Of a stretch of 40,912 nt of DNA, positions 15,410 to 24,625 are shown one piece after another. Under the pieces are notes generated by a model that was not told the origin of the DNA, ran no database searches, and was given only the letters and a program-made list of their open reading frames with translations. The stretch covers positions 1 through 40,912 of the forward strand of contig JAJRVD010000104.1 of the NCBI GenBank assembly GCA_024277375.1, in the 5' to 3' direction. The stretch is from Candidatus Omnitrophota bacterium. Lineage in GTDB: Bacteria > Omnitrophota > Gorgyraeia > Tantalellales > Tantalellaceae. Each line of letters starts with the position of its first letter. Within the stretch, counting starts at the first letter, position 1. Position numbers and translations under genes: made by a program.

Positions 15410-16813
15410 TTAACAGTGTTTCCTGTATTTACCGCGTTTACCGGGTTTCTTAGGCTTATTCCCCGGTTGCTCGGCAAAATGTTTCAGTATACGTTTTAAA
15501 TCGCCTATCAAAAGATCTGCCATATCCCTGCTAAAACCTTCCTTAACAACGATACGCAGGACCGCGATATCTTCGTCGTTAGCCGGTAACGTATAGGCGG
15601 GAATAAGCCAGCCTCTGTCACGAACCATTTCTGATATGTCAAACACGGAAAAATTGGTTTCCTCTTTGAGTTTAAAAGCAAAAACCGGGATATCCGATCC
15701 GTCGGTCAGCAACTTAAAAGGCCCGAGCTTAGCGATCTCACCGGAAAGATACAAGGCAGTCTCATGTAAGGATTTCATAATACGCCTGTATCCGGTTTTA
15801 CCCAAACGCAGAAAGTTATAATACTGCGCAACTATCTGGTTGCCCGGACGTGAAAAATTTATAGCAAATGTCGGCATCTCACCGCCGAGATAATTAACAT
15901 TGAAAATAAGATCCTTCGGCAGTTCCTCCCAATCACGCCAGATAACCCAGCCCACCCCGGGATAAACCAGTCCGTACTTATGTCCGGAGACATTGATCGA
16001 TTTTACCCACTTCAAACGAAAATCCCACTTCAGATCGGGCTGAATGAAAGGCGCGATAAAAGCGCCCGAGGCCCCGTCCACATGGATAGGAACCTCCCAT
16101 CCGGTTTTTGCGTTAAGCTTATCCAACGCTTTGCTTATTTCTTCAATCGGTTCATATTGCCCCGTGAACGTTGTCCCCAGAATAGTTGCAACACCGATAG
16201 TATTCTCATCGACACGTTTGATAACTTCTTCGGCATTAATAATGTAACGGTCACTTTCCATCGGGATAAAACGTGGTTCAACATCCCAGTAACGGCAGAA
16301 TTTCTCCCAACAAACCTGGACATCAACCCCCAAAATCAAATTAGGTTTATCTATCGGTTTTCCTTTAGCTTTCATCCGTTCTCGCCATTTCCATTTGAGT
16401 GCCATTCCGCCCAGCATGACGGCTTCTGAGGAACCGATCGTTGAACAGCCGCAGGCTTCACCCTTTTCCGGGGCGTTGTATAGACGCGACAACATATTCA
16501 CGCAGCGTTTCTCAAGCTCCGCCGTTTGCGGGTACTCATCCTTGTCGATCATATTTTTGTCGAATGTCTCAGCCATCAGTTGCTTCGCTTCCGGCTCCAT
16601 CCACGTCGTAACAAAGGTCGCGAGGTTAAGCCTGGAGTTACCGTCCAGCATCAGCTAATCGTGAACAATATTATACGCCGTCCTCGGAAGCATTTCATTT
16701 TCAGGCATTTCAAATCTTGGTATTGCCTCGTTCAGCTCTCGAGACGCGTATGTTGGTGTAAGTACTTTTTCAGAATCCCCAATTTGATCCAGCCTCACTT
16801 TTTTTGATAACAT
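15410..16813 (-). pseudogene. gadB: Glutamate decarboxylase gene interrupted by in-frame TAG
   Basis: The reading frame encodes a PLP-dependent glutamate decarboxylase (Glu to GABA plus CO2) of 467 codon positions, matching E. coli GadB (466). The start at 16813 has AAGGAGG upstream. Codon 53 (16655-16657) is TAG, in the sequence RTAYNIVHD-stop-LMLDGN, where the family has Glu (GAG), so one base change explains it. The frame continues without error for 414 residues: [22 protein letters not shown], and the Schiff-base lysine in [15 protein letters not shown] (position 279, K276 in GadB). The break falls near the boundary between the N-terminal segment and the PLP domain. An ATG two codons later could restart translation but has no clear ribosome-binding site. 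It could be a real nonsense mutation, readthrough or an assembly error. It lies 14 bases downstream of gadC. Confidence 0.9.
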
Positions 16814-16827
16814 TTCGTCCTCCTTGA

Positions 16828-18237
16828 TTAGTGTTTGGAGACCCACTCCGGCCGCTTAAAAAGGTTGATCATTAACGGCGCGGTAACGAAAACTACTATA
16901 CCCACGACAAGAAAAATAACATAAAAAGCCGGACTTCCCACCATAAGTTGTGCCGGAGGAAAAAAACCAACAGTTATCGCGAACACGGCACCAAATATTC
17001 CTATCCCGGAGACTATCCACATCCCGATATTTCCTCCCGGCACTCTGTATGCCCGATGGACTTCAGGCTGCGAATAACGTAATTTTATAGCCGCGGCGAA
17101 AAGCATGATATACATTATCAAGTAAAGGATGACCGTAAGAGCCGTAAGCAGAAAGAACGCGCTACTGATATTAGGCATCAGGAGATAAACCAGCGCAATC
17201 GTCGTTACTATCAGGCCCTGGACGAACAGAATATGTGTTGGAACACCATTAACATTCGTATGTGCCAAAAAAGGAGGTAGATCACCGTCCTCAGCGGTAG
17301 CAAGAAGCCCCTTACTGGGGCCTACTATCCAGGGAGTTACGGCCCCTATGGCCCCAAAAGCAATAAGAAACCCTATAACGGGAAGCAACCAATCCATATT
17401 GAATGAGTGGAGCAAGTCTTTAAACCCTTGCATGATACCGATCGTAAGGCTGATATTCTTTGCAGGGATCACTGCCGCGATAGACAATGAGCTGAAAGTG
17501 AAGACGATCACGATCATAGCTGCCGCAAGAAAGATCGCTTTCGGATAATCGCGTTTTGGGTTCCTTACTTCCAGCGCGTGAACAGCAGACACTTCCATGC
17601 CGGCAAAAAGCAGAACAACTCCGGCAAGAAACGAAATATTGGAAAAATTGCTAAAATCAGGAAAAATGCTGTGTGACGTGATGGCAAACTCAAGTGGGTT
17701 CCCTTTAAGCCACCACGTGACACCCAGAGCGATAATAAGTATACCCGGGAATATAGTGCCTCCTATAACGCCCGCGGTGGTAAGCCATCCGGAAGTTTTC
17801 ATGCCGCGAAAGTTCATCAACGTAGCTCCCCAGTACGCGACAAGTATTACTGTAATATTGAAAATTTTGCTACCGGCAAGTGCCGGATCCAGAAAAAGGT
17901 AGGATAACGCGCCCGCGGCGAACGCCAGTATCGTCGGATACCAGATAACATTCTGGATCCACTGGAGCCAGATAGCCATGAATCCCAGACGTCCCCCGAA
18001 AGCTTCTTTGACCCACCTGTAAACACCTCCGCCAACCGGCCAACCTGTAGCAAGCTCGGCGGATACAACCGATGTCGGGATTAGAAAGATCATTGTCGCG
18101 AACAAAAGAAAAAAGATCATCGGTAATCCTTCCTTAGCCATCATAGGCAGTCCTCTGAGATTCATGATAATGGCCACATTCAGCATCGAGAGAACAAAAA
18201 CACTTAACTGGCGATGTTTTCCGGACCTTTCTTCCAT
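16828..18237 (-). CDS. gadC: Glutamate:GABA-type antiporter, APC superfamily
   Basis: A 469-residue, 12-helix APC transporter most like GadC (SVVSAELATGWPVGGGVYRWVKEAFG near helix 2; NFRGMKTSGWLTTAGV). It would import glutamate in exchange for GABA made by GadB, exporting net positive charge equivalents. The gadB gene follows after 14 bases. E. coli GadC has 511 residues, the last 40 forming a plug that closes the path at neutral pH; this protein ends after helix 12 with FKRPEWVSKH and lacks the plug. It may therefore work near neutral pH for energy conservation rather than only for acid stress (inference). The start has no Shine-Dalgarno sequence and lies just six bases after a TATAAT, so a leaderless transcript is likely. 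A different amino acid pair remains possible. Confidence 0.85.
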   Translation of the reverse strand: MEERSGKHRQLSVFVLSMLNVAIIMNLRGLPMMAKEGLPMIFFLLFATMIFLIPTSVVSAELATGWPVGGGVYRWVKEAFGGRLGFMAIWLQWIQNVIWYPTILAFAAGALSYLFLDPALAGSKIFNITVILVAYWGATLMNFRGMKTSGWLTTAGVIGGTIFPGILIIALGVTWWLKGNPLEFAITSHSIFPDFSNFSNISFLAGVVLLFAGMEVSAVHALEVRNPKRDYPKAIFLAAAMIVIVFTFSSLSIAAVIPAKNISLTIGIMQGFKDLLHSFNMDWLLPVIGFLIAFGAIGAVTPWIVGPSKGLLATAEDGDLPPFLAHTNVNGVPTHILFVQGLIVTTIALVYLLMPNISSAFFLLTALTVILYLIMYIMLFAAAIKLRYSQPEVHRAYRVPGGNIGMWIVSGIGIFGAVFAITVGFFPPAQLMVGSPAFYVIFLVVGIVVFVTAPLMINLFKRPEWVSKH

Positions 18238-18243
18238 GCTGAC

Positions 18244-18272
18244 ATTATACCCTTAACATATTGATTTGTCTG
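18244..18272 (-). promoter_or_regulatory. Promoter of gadC-gadB (leaderless)
   Basis: On the minus strand CAGACA (18272-18267) is 17 bases upstream of TATAAT (18249-18244), and the gadC ATG begins seven bases after the -10 box. The start of transcription would fall at or next to the A of ATG. The -35 box overlaps that of the divergent plus-strand promoter. Confidence 0.55.
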
Positions 18273-18295
18273 TTAAATTCTATTTGTAGTATAAT
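18266..18295 (+). promoter_or_regulatory. Promoter of the queuosine mannosyltransferase gene (leaderless)
   Basis: TTGTCT (18266-18271) and TATAAT (18290-18295) are 18 bases apart and the ATG at 18303 begins eight bases after the -10 box, with no Shine-Dalgarno sequence between. The -35 box shares five of six base positions with the -35 box of the opposing gadC promoter. Confidence 0.55.
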
Positions 18296-18302
18296 GCTTC
18301 CT

Positions 18303-19400
18303 ATGAATATTATTTTAATTGAACCGTACTATGCAGGATCTCATAAAGCCTGGGCAGATGACCTTAAAAAGTACAGCACTCATAACATCGATATCCTTTC
18401 CATGCCGGGCAGCTTTTGGAAATGGCGCATGCATGGCGGCGCGATAACCCTGGCCGAGAAATTCAATAAACTGGATTACCGACCGGATCTCATTTTGGCG
18501 ACAGATATGCTAAATCTGAGTAGTTTCCTTGCCCTTACTCGCAAAAAAACCGCAGGCATACCCACTGCGATATATTTTCATGAAAACCAGCTGAGCTACC
18601 CCTGGTCCCCGATAGACCGGGACGTACAAAAGAACCGCGATCATCACTATTCTTTCATAAACTACATCTCCGCGTATATAGCGGATACGGTCTTTTTTAA
18701 TTCCGCGTACCATAAGGACATTTTTCTTAAAAACCTGAAACCTTTCCTGAAAATGTTCCCCGACAACCAGGGGCTCAAAACAGTCGACGAGATAAACACG
18801 AAAAGCGAGGTTCTGCATCTCGGGGTCGATCTCAAAAAACTATCGCTTCAGGAACCAAAAACCGTAAACCACAAGAAGCCTTTACTTCTTTGGAACCACC
18901 GGTGGGAACATGACAAAAATCCGGAAGACTTTGTCAACGCGTTGATCTCACTGAAGAACAGGAATATAGATTTTAATGTGGCTTTTCTTGGAGAGTGTTT
19001 CAATAAAGTTCCGGAAATATTCTTAAAAGCTAAGAAGCACTTGAAAAAAAATATAGTTCATTTCGGATACGTGGAGAACCAAAACGAATATATTAACTGG
19101 TTATGGAGAGCTGATATCATACCGGTAACTTCTCATCATGACTTTTTCGGCACAAGTATCGTCCAGGCTATCTACTCGGGGTGCGTTCCACTCCTGCCGA
19201 AACGTCTATCCTATCCCGAGCTTGTGCCCATTAAGAAATATCCAGGTAATTTTTATTCGGACCAGGAAGACTTCATGAAAAAACTGGAAGATATAGTACT
19301 TAATCCCGAAAACTACCCTTCACCCTCTGAAGCCGTCACCAAATTCGATTGGTCAAACATAATATCCGAATACAATGAAAAACTAGCGTTAAACCGATGA
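18303..19400 (+). CDS. tRNA-queuosine alpha-mannosyltransferase-like protein (DUF3524)
   Basis: A 365-residue GT-B fold glycosyltransferase of the DUF3524/QTMAN (GTDC1) family, whose characterised animal members add mannose to queuosine at position 34 of tRNA-Asp. The signature N-terminus MNIILIEPYYAGSHKAWADD, followed by MPGSFWKWRMHGGAITLA, is clear. The donor-binding half has WNHRWEHDKNPEDF, VHFGYVENQNEY and TSHHDFFGTSIVQAIYSGC. I start at 18303, where the family N-terminus begins; in-frame ATG at 18294 lies inside the -10 box. It is divergent from gadC and convergent with recQ. Bacterial members are less studied, so the exact acceptor is inferred. Confidence 0.85.
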   Translation: MNIILIEPYYAGSHKAWADDLKKYSTHNIDILSMPGSFWKWRMHGGAITLAEKFNKLDYRPDLILATDMLNLSSFLALTRKKTAGIPTAIYFHENQLSYPWSPIDRDVQKNRDHHYSFINYISAYIADTVFFNSAYHKDIFLKNLKPFLKMFPDNQGLKTVDEINTKSEVLHLGVDLKKLSLQEPKTVNHKKPLLLWNHRWEHDKNPEDFVNALISLKNRNIDFNVAFLGECFNKVPEIFLKAKKHLKKNIVHFGYVENQNEYINWLWRADIIPVTSHHDFFGTSIVQAIYSGCVPLLPKRLSYPELVPIKKYPGNFYSDQEDFMKKLEDIVLNPENYPSPSEAVTKFDWSNIISEYNEKLALNR

Positions 19401-19469
19401 GCAACGTAAAGCAAATCAGTTTGGTCCGTTTGTGGGGGAATTTATTTAGGTTCCCAGATAGGCCTTTAT

Positions 19470-21266
19470 TTAATCAATGAATATCTCAGCATAGGTTTTC
19501 AACTTTCGATCGCCTACCCCGTACATCTCAGAAAAGTCTTCCAATGTCACAGGTTTTGAGGAGGCCATGTTTTTTAGCGATTTATCCCCGAAAATAACAT
19601 ACGCGGGAACTCTTCCTTCGCGAGCAAGTTCTGCCCGTTTTTTTCTAAGAACCTGAAACAACCCTTCATCCACACCTTCCCAATCTTTTTCTCTTTGTGC
19701 TTTGCGTTTCTTTTCGATCTTCTTTTTCTTAGCGGCGACAAGCGGTTTAGCCAAAGTCGGCATCATTTTTCCCACCAAAACCAACCTTCCCGCATCCGTT
19801 ACTGAAAGTGTCGAAAATTCTTCTTCTCTTTCAAGAAACCCCTGCCCCACCATCTGCTCGATCATATACCGGATAAAAGTCAATGATGATGAATCCATAC
19901 TACCAAAAGTCGACAGGTGTTGCTGACCCATACGTTCTATTTTCTCGGTATGACTCCCTTTTAACACATTCGCTATATGACCTGCGCCGAAACCATAATG
20001 TCTTCCGGATCTAACATCATCTATACAAGCTACTATGGTTTGGCCAATACTTGCCGCGTCTTCCACCATATCAAGTTCTTTCAAACAATAGTCACATGCC
20101 CCGCAATTCTCTTTTTCATATTCCTGTCCAAAATAATTCACCAAGACCTTATGCCGACACTGCGGCTGAGAACAAAAATTATAAATAGAGTTCAATTTGC
20201 TCATTGGAATATCTTTCTCTGAAGTTTGTTCGATAAAATAACTCCATGTACGATAATCCATCCCACCATACAACATATAACAAGCTGAGGCCAGTCCATC
20301 ACGTCCGGCACGCCCTGTTTCCTGATGATAATGCTCCACGCTTTTAGGCATGGCGGCATGAATGATAAAACGTATATTTGAACGATCTATACCCATGCCG
20401 AAAGCCACTGTCGCCACAATAATATCCACTTCTTCAGTCGCGAACATATCCTGATTATCATGACGAACACTATCCGGAAGCCCAGCGTGATAGGGAAGAT
20501 TTTTATATCCCATTCTATTTAATTTTTCAGATACCGAATCGACATCTTTCCGTCGGAGACAATAAATAATACCCGGCTCATTCTCATGCTTTTTCAAAAC
20601 ATCCACCACTTGAGTCATCATATTTGTACGCGGCGCGACACGATAAGTAAGATTATCCCTGTCAACATGACCTATATGCTTATCAGCCTCTTCTAATCTC
20701 AGTTGTTCAATTATATCCCGCTGAACTTCTTTTGTCGCGGTCGCTGTAAAAGCATGGATTTTCGCGGGATGAAACGCCTCCTTGATCATACAGAGATTAC
20801 GATAATCCGATCTGAAATCATGTCCCCAATGACTAATACAATGCGCTTCATCGATAACAAAAAAAGAAAGCTTCGTTGAACTTAAAAGTTCAACCGTTCC
20901 TTCTTTCTGGAGTCGCTCAGGCGCGATATACAATAACTTCACTTCACCTGAACGCACTTCCTTTATTACTTCACGCTGCAAACTGACAAGCATCCCCGAA
21001 TTTAAACATCGGGCCTCAATACCTTTACCTCTTAAGTCATCCACTTGATCTTTCATGAGAGATATTAACGGTGAAATGACAACGGCCATACCTTCCGTCA
21101 ATAAAGCCGGGAGTTGAAAACAAAGAGATTTCCCGCCGCCGGTGGGCATGACCGTTAAACTCTCCCTCCCCTCTAAAACAGAACTCATTGATTCTGCCTG
21201 AAATGGACGGAGAGTAGTATACCCCCAATATTTTTTTAACGTATCCAGTAAAAGAGGGACAGACAC
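19470..21266 (-). CDS. recQ: ATP-dependent DNA helicase RecQ
   Basis: A 598-residue RecQ with full architecture: Walker A TPTGGGKSLCFQ-type site (MPTGGGKSLCFQLPAL), DEAH box FVIDEAHCISHWGHDFR, motif III FTATAT, motif VI YHQETGRAGRDG, a zinc-binding RQC segment with four Cys (FCSQPQCRH...ENCGACDYC), a winged-helix RQC domain and a C-terminal HRDC domain (about the last 80 residues). A lysine-rich linker (VAAKKKKIEKKRKAQREK) precedes HRDC. I place the start at GTG 21266, which has AAGGAG eight bases upstream and begins VSVPLLLDTLKKYWG; an ATG 36 codons earlier would add sequence unlike any RecQ. It unwinds DNA in repair and recombination. It is convergent with the mannosyltransferase gene and lies downstream of the ABC-F gene. 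Confidence 0.95.
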   Translation of the reverse strand: MSVPLLLDTLKKYWGYTTLRPFQAESMSSVLEGRESLTVMPTGGGKSLCFQLPALLTEGMAVVISPLISLMKDQVDDLRGKGIEARCLNSGMLVSLQREVIKEVRSGEVKLLYIAPERLQKEGTVELLSSTKLSFFVIDEAHCISHWGHDFRSDYRNLCMIKEAFHPAKIHAFTATATKEVQRDIIEQLRLEEADKHIGHVDRDNLTYRVAPRTNMMTQVVDVLKKHENEPGIIYCLRRKDVDSVSEKLNRMGYKNLPYHAGLPDSVRHDNQDMFATEEVDIIVATVAFGMGIDRSNIRFIIHAAMPKSVEHYHQETGRAGRDGLASACYMLYGGMDYRTWSYFIEQTSEKDIPMSKLNSIYNFCSQPQCRHKVLVNYFGQEYEKENCGACDYCLKELDMVEDAASIGQTIVACIDDVRSGRHYGFGAGHIANVLKGSHTEKIERMGQQHLSTFGSMDSSSLTFIRYMIEQMVGQGFLEREEEFSTLSVTDAGRLVLVGKMMPTLAKPLVAAKKKKIEKKRKAQREKDWEGVDEGLFQVLRKKRAELAREGRVPAYVIFGDKSLKNMASSKPVTLEDFSEMYGVGDRKLKTYAEIFID

Positions 21267-21403
21267 CTGTTTTTCTCCTTGTCTTCTTGATGGTGATAGA
21301 AATATATTATTATCAGGGTGAGGAGACCCTGGCCATAAGACATGCTTTCGTAGTAGAATTTTTTGATATCCCACCGTGACATTAGAAAAGATGCGCTCAA
21401 GCT

Positions 21404-23023
21404 TTAATCATGATACAACTTGTGACGTCTTTCTTCTATGTCCTTGTTGGACAGGTACTCGTCATACTTCATCCCAACTCTGTCAATGTGCCCGCGCGGC
21501 GTTACCTCGACAATGCGGTTTGCTACCGTCTGGACCAACTGGTGATCATGCGATGAAAAAAGAATAGTTCCTTTAAAGCTTGTAAGACCGTCGTTCAATG
21601 CCGCGATAGATTCCAAATCCAAGTGGCTTGTAGGCTCATTCAATATCAAAACATTAGCCTGCGCTAACATCATACGCGCCAGCATACATCGAACTCGTTC
21701 TCCTCCGGAAAGAACATTTACTTTTTTAAAAACTTCTTCTCCCGAGAAAAGCATACGCCCGAGAAACCCGCGGACAAATGTTGACTCCGTATTATCCGTA
21801 TACCGCGAAAGCCAGTCTACCAGATCCATATCCGAGTCAAAATAGCCCGCGTTGTCCTTAGGATAATACGCGCGATTTGTCGATACCCCCCAATTTAATA
21901 CACCCGAGTCCGGCTTTATCTCATCCATAAGTACCTGAAAGAGAGTTGTTTTGACAATGTCATTGTGCCCGACAAAAGCTATCTTATCACCCGGCTCGAC
22001 CCTGATATCAAAATCCTTGAACATGATCTCGCCATCCTGTGACTTGGACAGTTTTTGGATATTTAAAATATTATTTCCGGCATCACGTTCCTGCTCAAAA
22101 TTGATATACGGATATTTCCTTGAAGACGGCTTAATATCTTCAAGTGTAAGATTATCCAGGATCTTTTTTCGGCTGGTAGCCTGCTTTGCTTTGGAAGCAT
22201 TCGCGCTGAAACGCCTTATAAAATCCTGTAATTCTTTACGTTTATCAGCTATTTTTTTATTGGCTTGATCACGTTGCTCAAGGACAAGCTGAGTCGACTT
22301 CATCCAGAAAGTATAATTTCCCGGATACAACTCTATCTTTTCGTAATCGATATCCGCTATATGAGTACAAACTTTATCAAGAAAATGCCGATCGTGAGAA
22401 ATAACTATAGCGGTATTGTTGAAATTGCACAAAAAACCCTCGAGCCAAACACAAGTCTCTACATCCAGATGGTTGGTAGGCTCATCCAAGAGCAGGATAT
22501 CCGGATTCCCAAATAGTGCTTGAGCCAGAAGAACACGAACTTTCTGCCAACCCTCTAGCTGCTTCATCTCTACATCAAGAAGGTCTTGCGAGATACCCAC
22601 ATTGTTTAACAGCTTAGCCGCGTCGGCCTCAGCGTTCCATCCATCAAGTTCGGCAAACTCGCCCTCAAGTTCAGAAACACGCATCCCGTCATCCTCAGAA
22701 AAATCCTCTTTCGCGTAAAGCTCGTCCTTCTGCGTCATTACTTCATAAAGACGTTTGTGCCCCATTATCACCGTCATAAGAACCGTATATTCATCGAAGG
22801 CGAACTGGTCCTGTTTTAAAATGGAGAGTCTTTTCCCGGGCTCAATAAAAATATCTCCGGAAGTAGTCTCAAGGTCACCTGAAAGCATCTTCAAGAATGT
22901 CGATTTACCCGAACCATTCGCGCCTATCAGTCCGTAACAATTACCCTGCACAAAAGTAATATTTACCTTAGAAAAAAGTTTTCGCTTGCCAAATTGAAGC
23001 GACACGCCATTAGCCGTTATCAT
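21404..23023 (-). CDS. ABC-F family ATPase with degenerate motifs
   Basis: A 539-residue soluble protein with two ABC domains joined by a basic linker (about residues 245-320), the ABC-F layout of ribosome-associated ATPases related to YbiT. The first domain has a normal Walker A (GANGSGKST) and Walker B (DILLLDEPTNHLD), but its signature is LEGWQKVRVLLAQAL instead of LSGGxxxRVxLA. The second has a normal signature (LSGGERVRCMLA) but an altered Walker A (GHNDIVKTT) and Asn in place of Asp in Walker B (VLILNEPTSHLD). In the shared ATP sites both faces are therefore unusual, although the catalytic Glu is kept in both. It could be a regulatory or weakly hydrolysing member. AAGGAAG precedes the ATG at 23023. 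Confidence 0.88.
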   Translation of the reverse strand: MITANGVSLQFGKRKLFSKVNITFVQGNCYGLIGANGSGKSTFLKMLSGDLETTSGDIFIEPGKRLSILKQDQFAFDEYTVLMTVIMGHKRLYEVMTQKDELYAKEDFSEDDGMRVSELEGEFAELDGWNAEADAAKLLNNVGISQDLLDVEMKQLEGWQKVRVLLAQALFGNPDILLLDEPTNHLDVETCVWLEGFLCNFNNTAIVISHDRHFLDKVCTHIADIDYEKIELYPGNYTFWMKSTQLVLEQRDQANKKIADKRKELQDFIRRFSANASKAKQATSRKKILDNLTLEDIKPSSRKYPYINFEQERDAGNNILNIQKLSKSQDGEIMFKDFDIRVEPGDKIAFVGHNDIVKTTLFQVLMDEIKPDSGVLNWGVSTNRAYYPKDNAGYFDSDMDLVDWLSRYTDNTESTFVRGFLGRMLFSGEEVFKKVNVLSGGERVRCMLARMMLAQANVLILNEPTSHLDLESIAALNDGLTSFKGTILFSSHDHQLVQTVANRIVEVTPRGHIDRVGMKYDEYLSNKDIEERRHKLYHD

Positions 23024-23053
23024 ACTCTTCCTTCTTAATTACATATAAAGTTA

Positions 23054-23091
23054 AAACAGTAGGGGCACGGCATGCCGTGCCCCTACTGTTT
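23054..23091. terminator. Perfect 38-bp palindrome of the GTAGGGG...CCCCTAC family
   Basis: Arms AAACAGTAGGGGCACGGCA and its exact complement meet without a loop in the gap between the sugar transporter gene and the ABC-F gene. It can form a very stable hairpin on both strands, followed by TCTATTTCTTT on the plus strand. It may terminate the transporter transcript, and it shares the GTAGGGG/CCCCTAC flanks with the dispersed repeat family. Confidence 0.75.
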
Positions 23092-23111
23092 CTATTTCTT
23101 TGAGCGGTTAC

Positions 23112-24566
23112 CTACACCGTGCCTCTGCGCTCTTCAAGTTGTTTGCGGATTTCCGCGGATTTTTGTTTTGTGAGTGGCATACGCAAAACAAAAATAATAG
23201 CGATAACCAGCCCCGCGATCGGTAAAAACGCAAGACTGGCGCGAATACCTAATATGGTTTCGGGTGCTTGCACTTTAAGTTTCCAGGTAAAACCTACCCA
23301 CGACAAAATAAGACCGGAGAAAAAATACCCTAATGAATTCCCCAGTTTAAGGATATAAGAAGCACAAGCGGTAAAAGAACCTTCCCTTCTTTCATGAGTA
23401 TTAAGCTCATCGTAGTCAATAATGTCAGCGCCAATGGAGCTATGCAGCATCCAGAGAGATGCCGCGGCCATTCCCATCAAACCTGACGCGACGGTTTGCA
23501 GCCAGATGATCTTTGGTGTATACAGGAACCAGGAACCGCCATAACCCAATATACCTATACAGCAGGCAACTACTACCGCCCTGCGCTTGCCGATATGATG
23601 TGCTATAGTCGCGAGGATCGGAACACCTATAACGCCTCCCAGCATAAAAGCCACGCCCATCCAAAACTGCCAATTATCTCCGACAATTTTGTCACCGGCG
23701 GATACATAAAAAACCGTGGCATAGTAACCAAGAGAGCCCACCATGCTCGTACCCACGATAAACGCAGCACCCACGATGATCATCTGACGAAAAGGCTTAC
23801 ACTTAAGAGTCTCACCATAGGAACTTAATAAGGAAATTTTCTCAGTAACTTTCACCACAACTTTTTCATAGTAGCGTTCTTTAACCCTGAAGAAAATAAT
23901 AACGGCAAACATAGCCATTACCACACCCAGGATCGATGAATACACCTTAAGCCCCAGGAGTACATTTTTTTCTCCTGTTCCCGGAATAAGAAACCAGGCC
24001 AAATTGGTAAACCTCAGTGCGTAAAAATTACCCAATTCTGATATCTTTTGAGCCATGCTGCGATAGGCCATGAGGGAAGTACGCTCCTCATAATCAGGCG
24101 TCATTTCATTGCTTAAACTGTAGTAAGGCACGGTAAAGGAACTGATTATAGGAATATAGATCATATTGGACAGTATCATATACCAGAATATCACGGACAC
24201 GCCAAGGAATTTATGATCCACCCAGGACGGCGAGATCCAAAACAAGATCGGCAGCATCACGCCGCTTAAAATACCGGCGATCAAAATAAAAGGACGGCGA
24301 CGACCGTGTCTGGTACGCAAATTATCGGACACCCACCCTACCACAGGATCAACAATGGCATCAAAGATGCGGATCAGTGTAAGAGCCAAACCCACCAGCC
24401 ACGGGCTAACACCCAAATACATATTAAAAACAGCGAAAGCTACAGACGGGTACAACCAGAGACCCCACATATCAACTGCCGTGCCAAGACCATAGAACAT
24501 CTTGGTTGGGATCGGAAGACTATCCCGCAGAGTTTTCTTTTCTTTAACAACGTTGGTTTCTTCCAT
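23112..24566 (-). CDS. GPH family sugar:cation symporter (MFS)
   Basis: A 484-residue, 12-helix transporter of the glycoside-pentoside-hexuronide family (MelB-like). Typical pieces are LTLIRIFDAIVDPVVGWVSD NLRTRHGRRRPFI, where the Asp residues and the RHGRRRP loop are characteristic, the NEMTPDYEERT loop after helix 4, and DIIDYDELNTHERREGSF in the central-to-C-terminal half. It would import a glycoside or hexuronide with Na+ or H+; the substrate is not readable. ATG at 24566 follows AAGGAG. Nearby HAD phosphatase and PfkB kinase genes suggest carbohydrate use, although each gene is separated from the next by a GTAGGGG-type hairpin. Confidence 0.9.
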   Translation of the reverse strand: MEETNVVKEKKTLRDSLPIPTKMFYGLGTAVDMWGLWLYPSVAFAVFNMYLGVSPWLVGLALTLIRIFDAIVDPVVGWVSDNLRTRHGRRRPFILIAGILSGVMLPILFWISPSWVDHKFLGVSVIFWYMILSNMIYIPIISSFTVPYYSLSNEMTPDYEERTSLMAYRSMAQKISELGNFYALRFTNLAWFLIPGTGEKNVLLGLKVYSSILGVVMAMFAVIIFFRVKERYYEKVVVKVTEKISLLSSYGETLKCKPFRQMIIVGAAFIVGTSMVGSLGYYATVFYVSAGDKIVGDNWQFWMGVAFMLGGVIGVPILATIAHHIGKRRAVVVACCIGILGYGGSWFLYTPKIIWLQTVASGLMGMAAASLWMLHSSIGADIIDYDELNTHERREGSFTACASYILKLGNSLGYFFSGLILSWVGFTWKLKVQAPETILGIRASLAFLPIAGLVIAIIFVLRMPLTKQKSAEIRKQLEERRGTV

Positions 24567-24586
24567 TCATTTCTCCTTTTTTTATA

Positions 24587-24614
24587 GTAGGGGCGTATTG
24601 CGATACGCCCCTAC
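24587..24614. repeat. GTAGGGG hairpin upstream of the symporter gene
   Basis: GTAGGGGCGTAT and ATACGCCCCTAC flank a TGCG loop, giving a 12-bp perfect stem in the 59-base gap between the HAD phosphatase gene and the symporter gene. Outer seven bases equal those of the palindrome at 23054; the interior differs. Confidence 0.75.
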
Positions 24615-24625
24615 ATAGCAGTCTT

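Noticed and set aside
16655-16657. TAG as a recoded sense codon (pyrrolysine or stop reassignment)
   Set aside because: TAG ends several intact genes in the window, including asparaginase, aspT, the arginine decarboxylase and the MORN protein, and no pyrrolysine genes or suppressor tRNA are visible. A nonsense change or sequence error is simpler.
21267-21374. RecQ start at an ATG 36 codons upstream
   Set aside because: The extra segment is unlike RecQ, and AAGGAG is correctly spaced only for the GTG at 21266.
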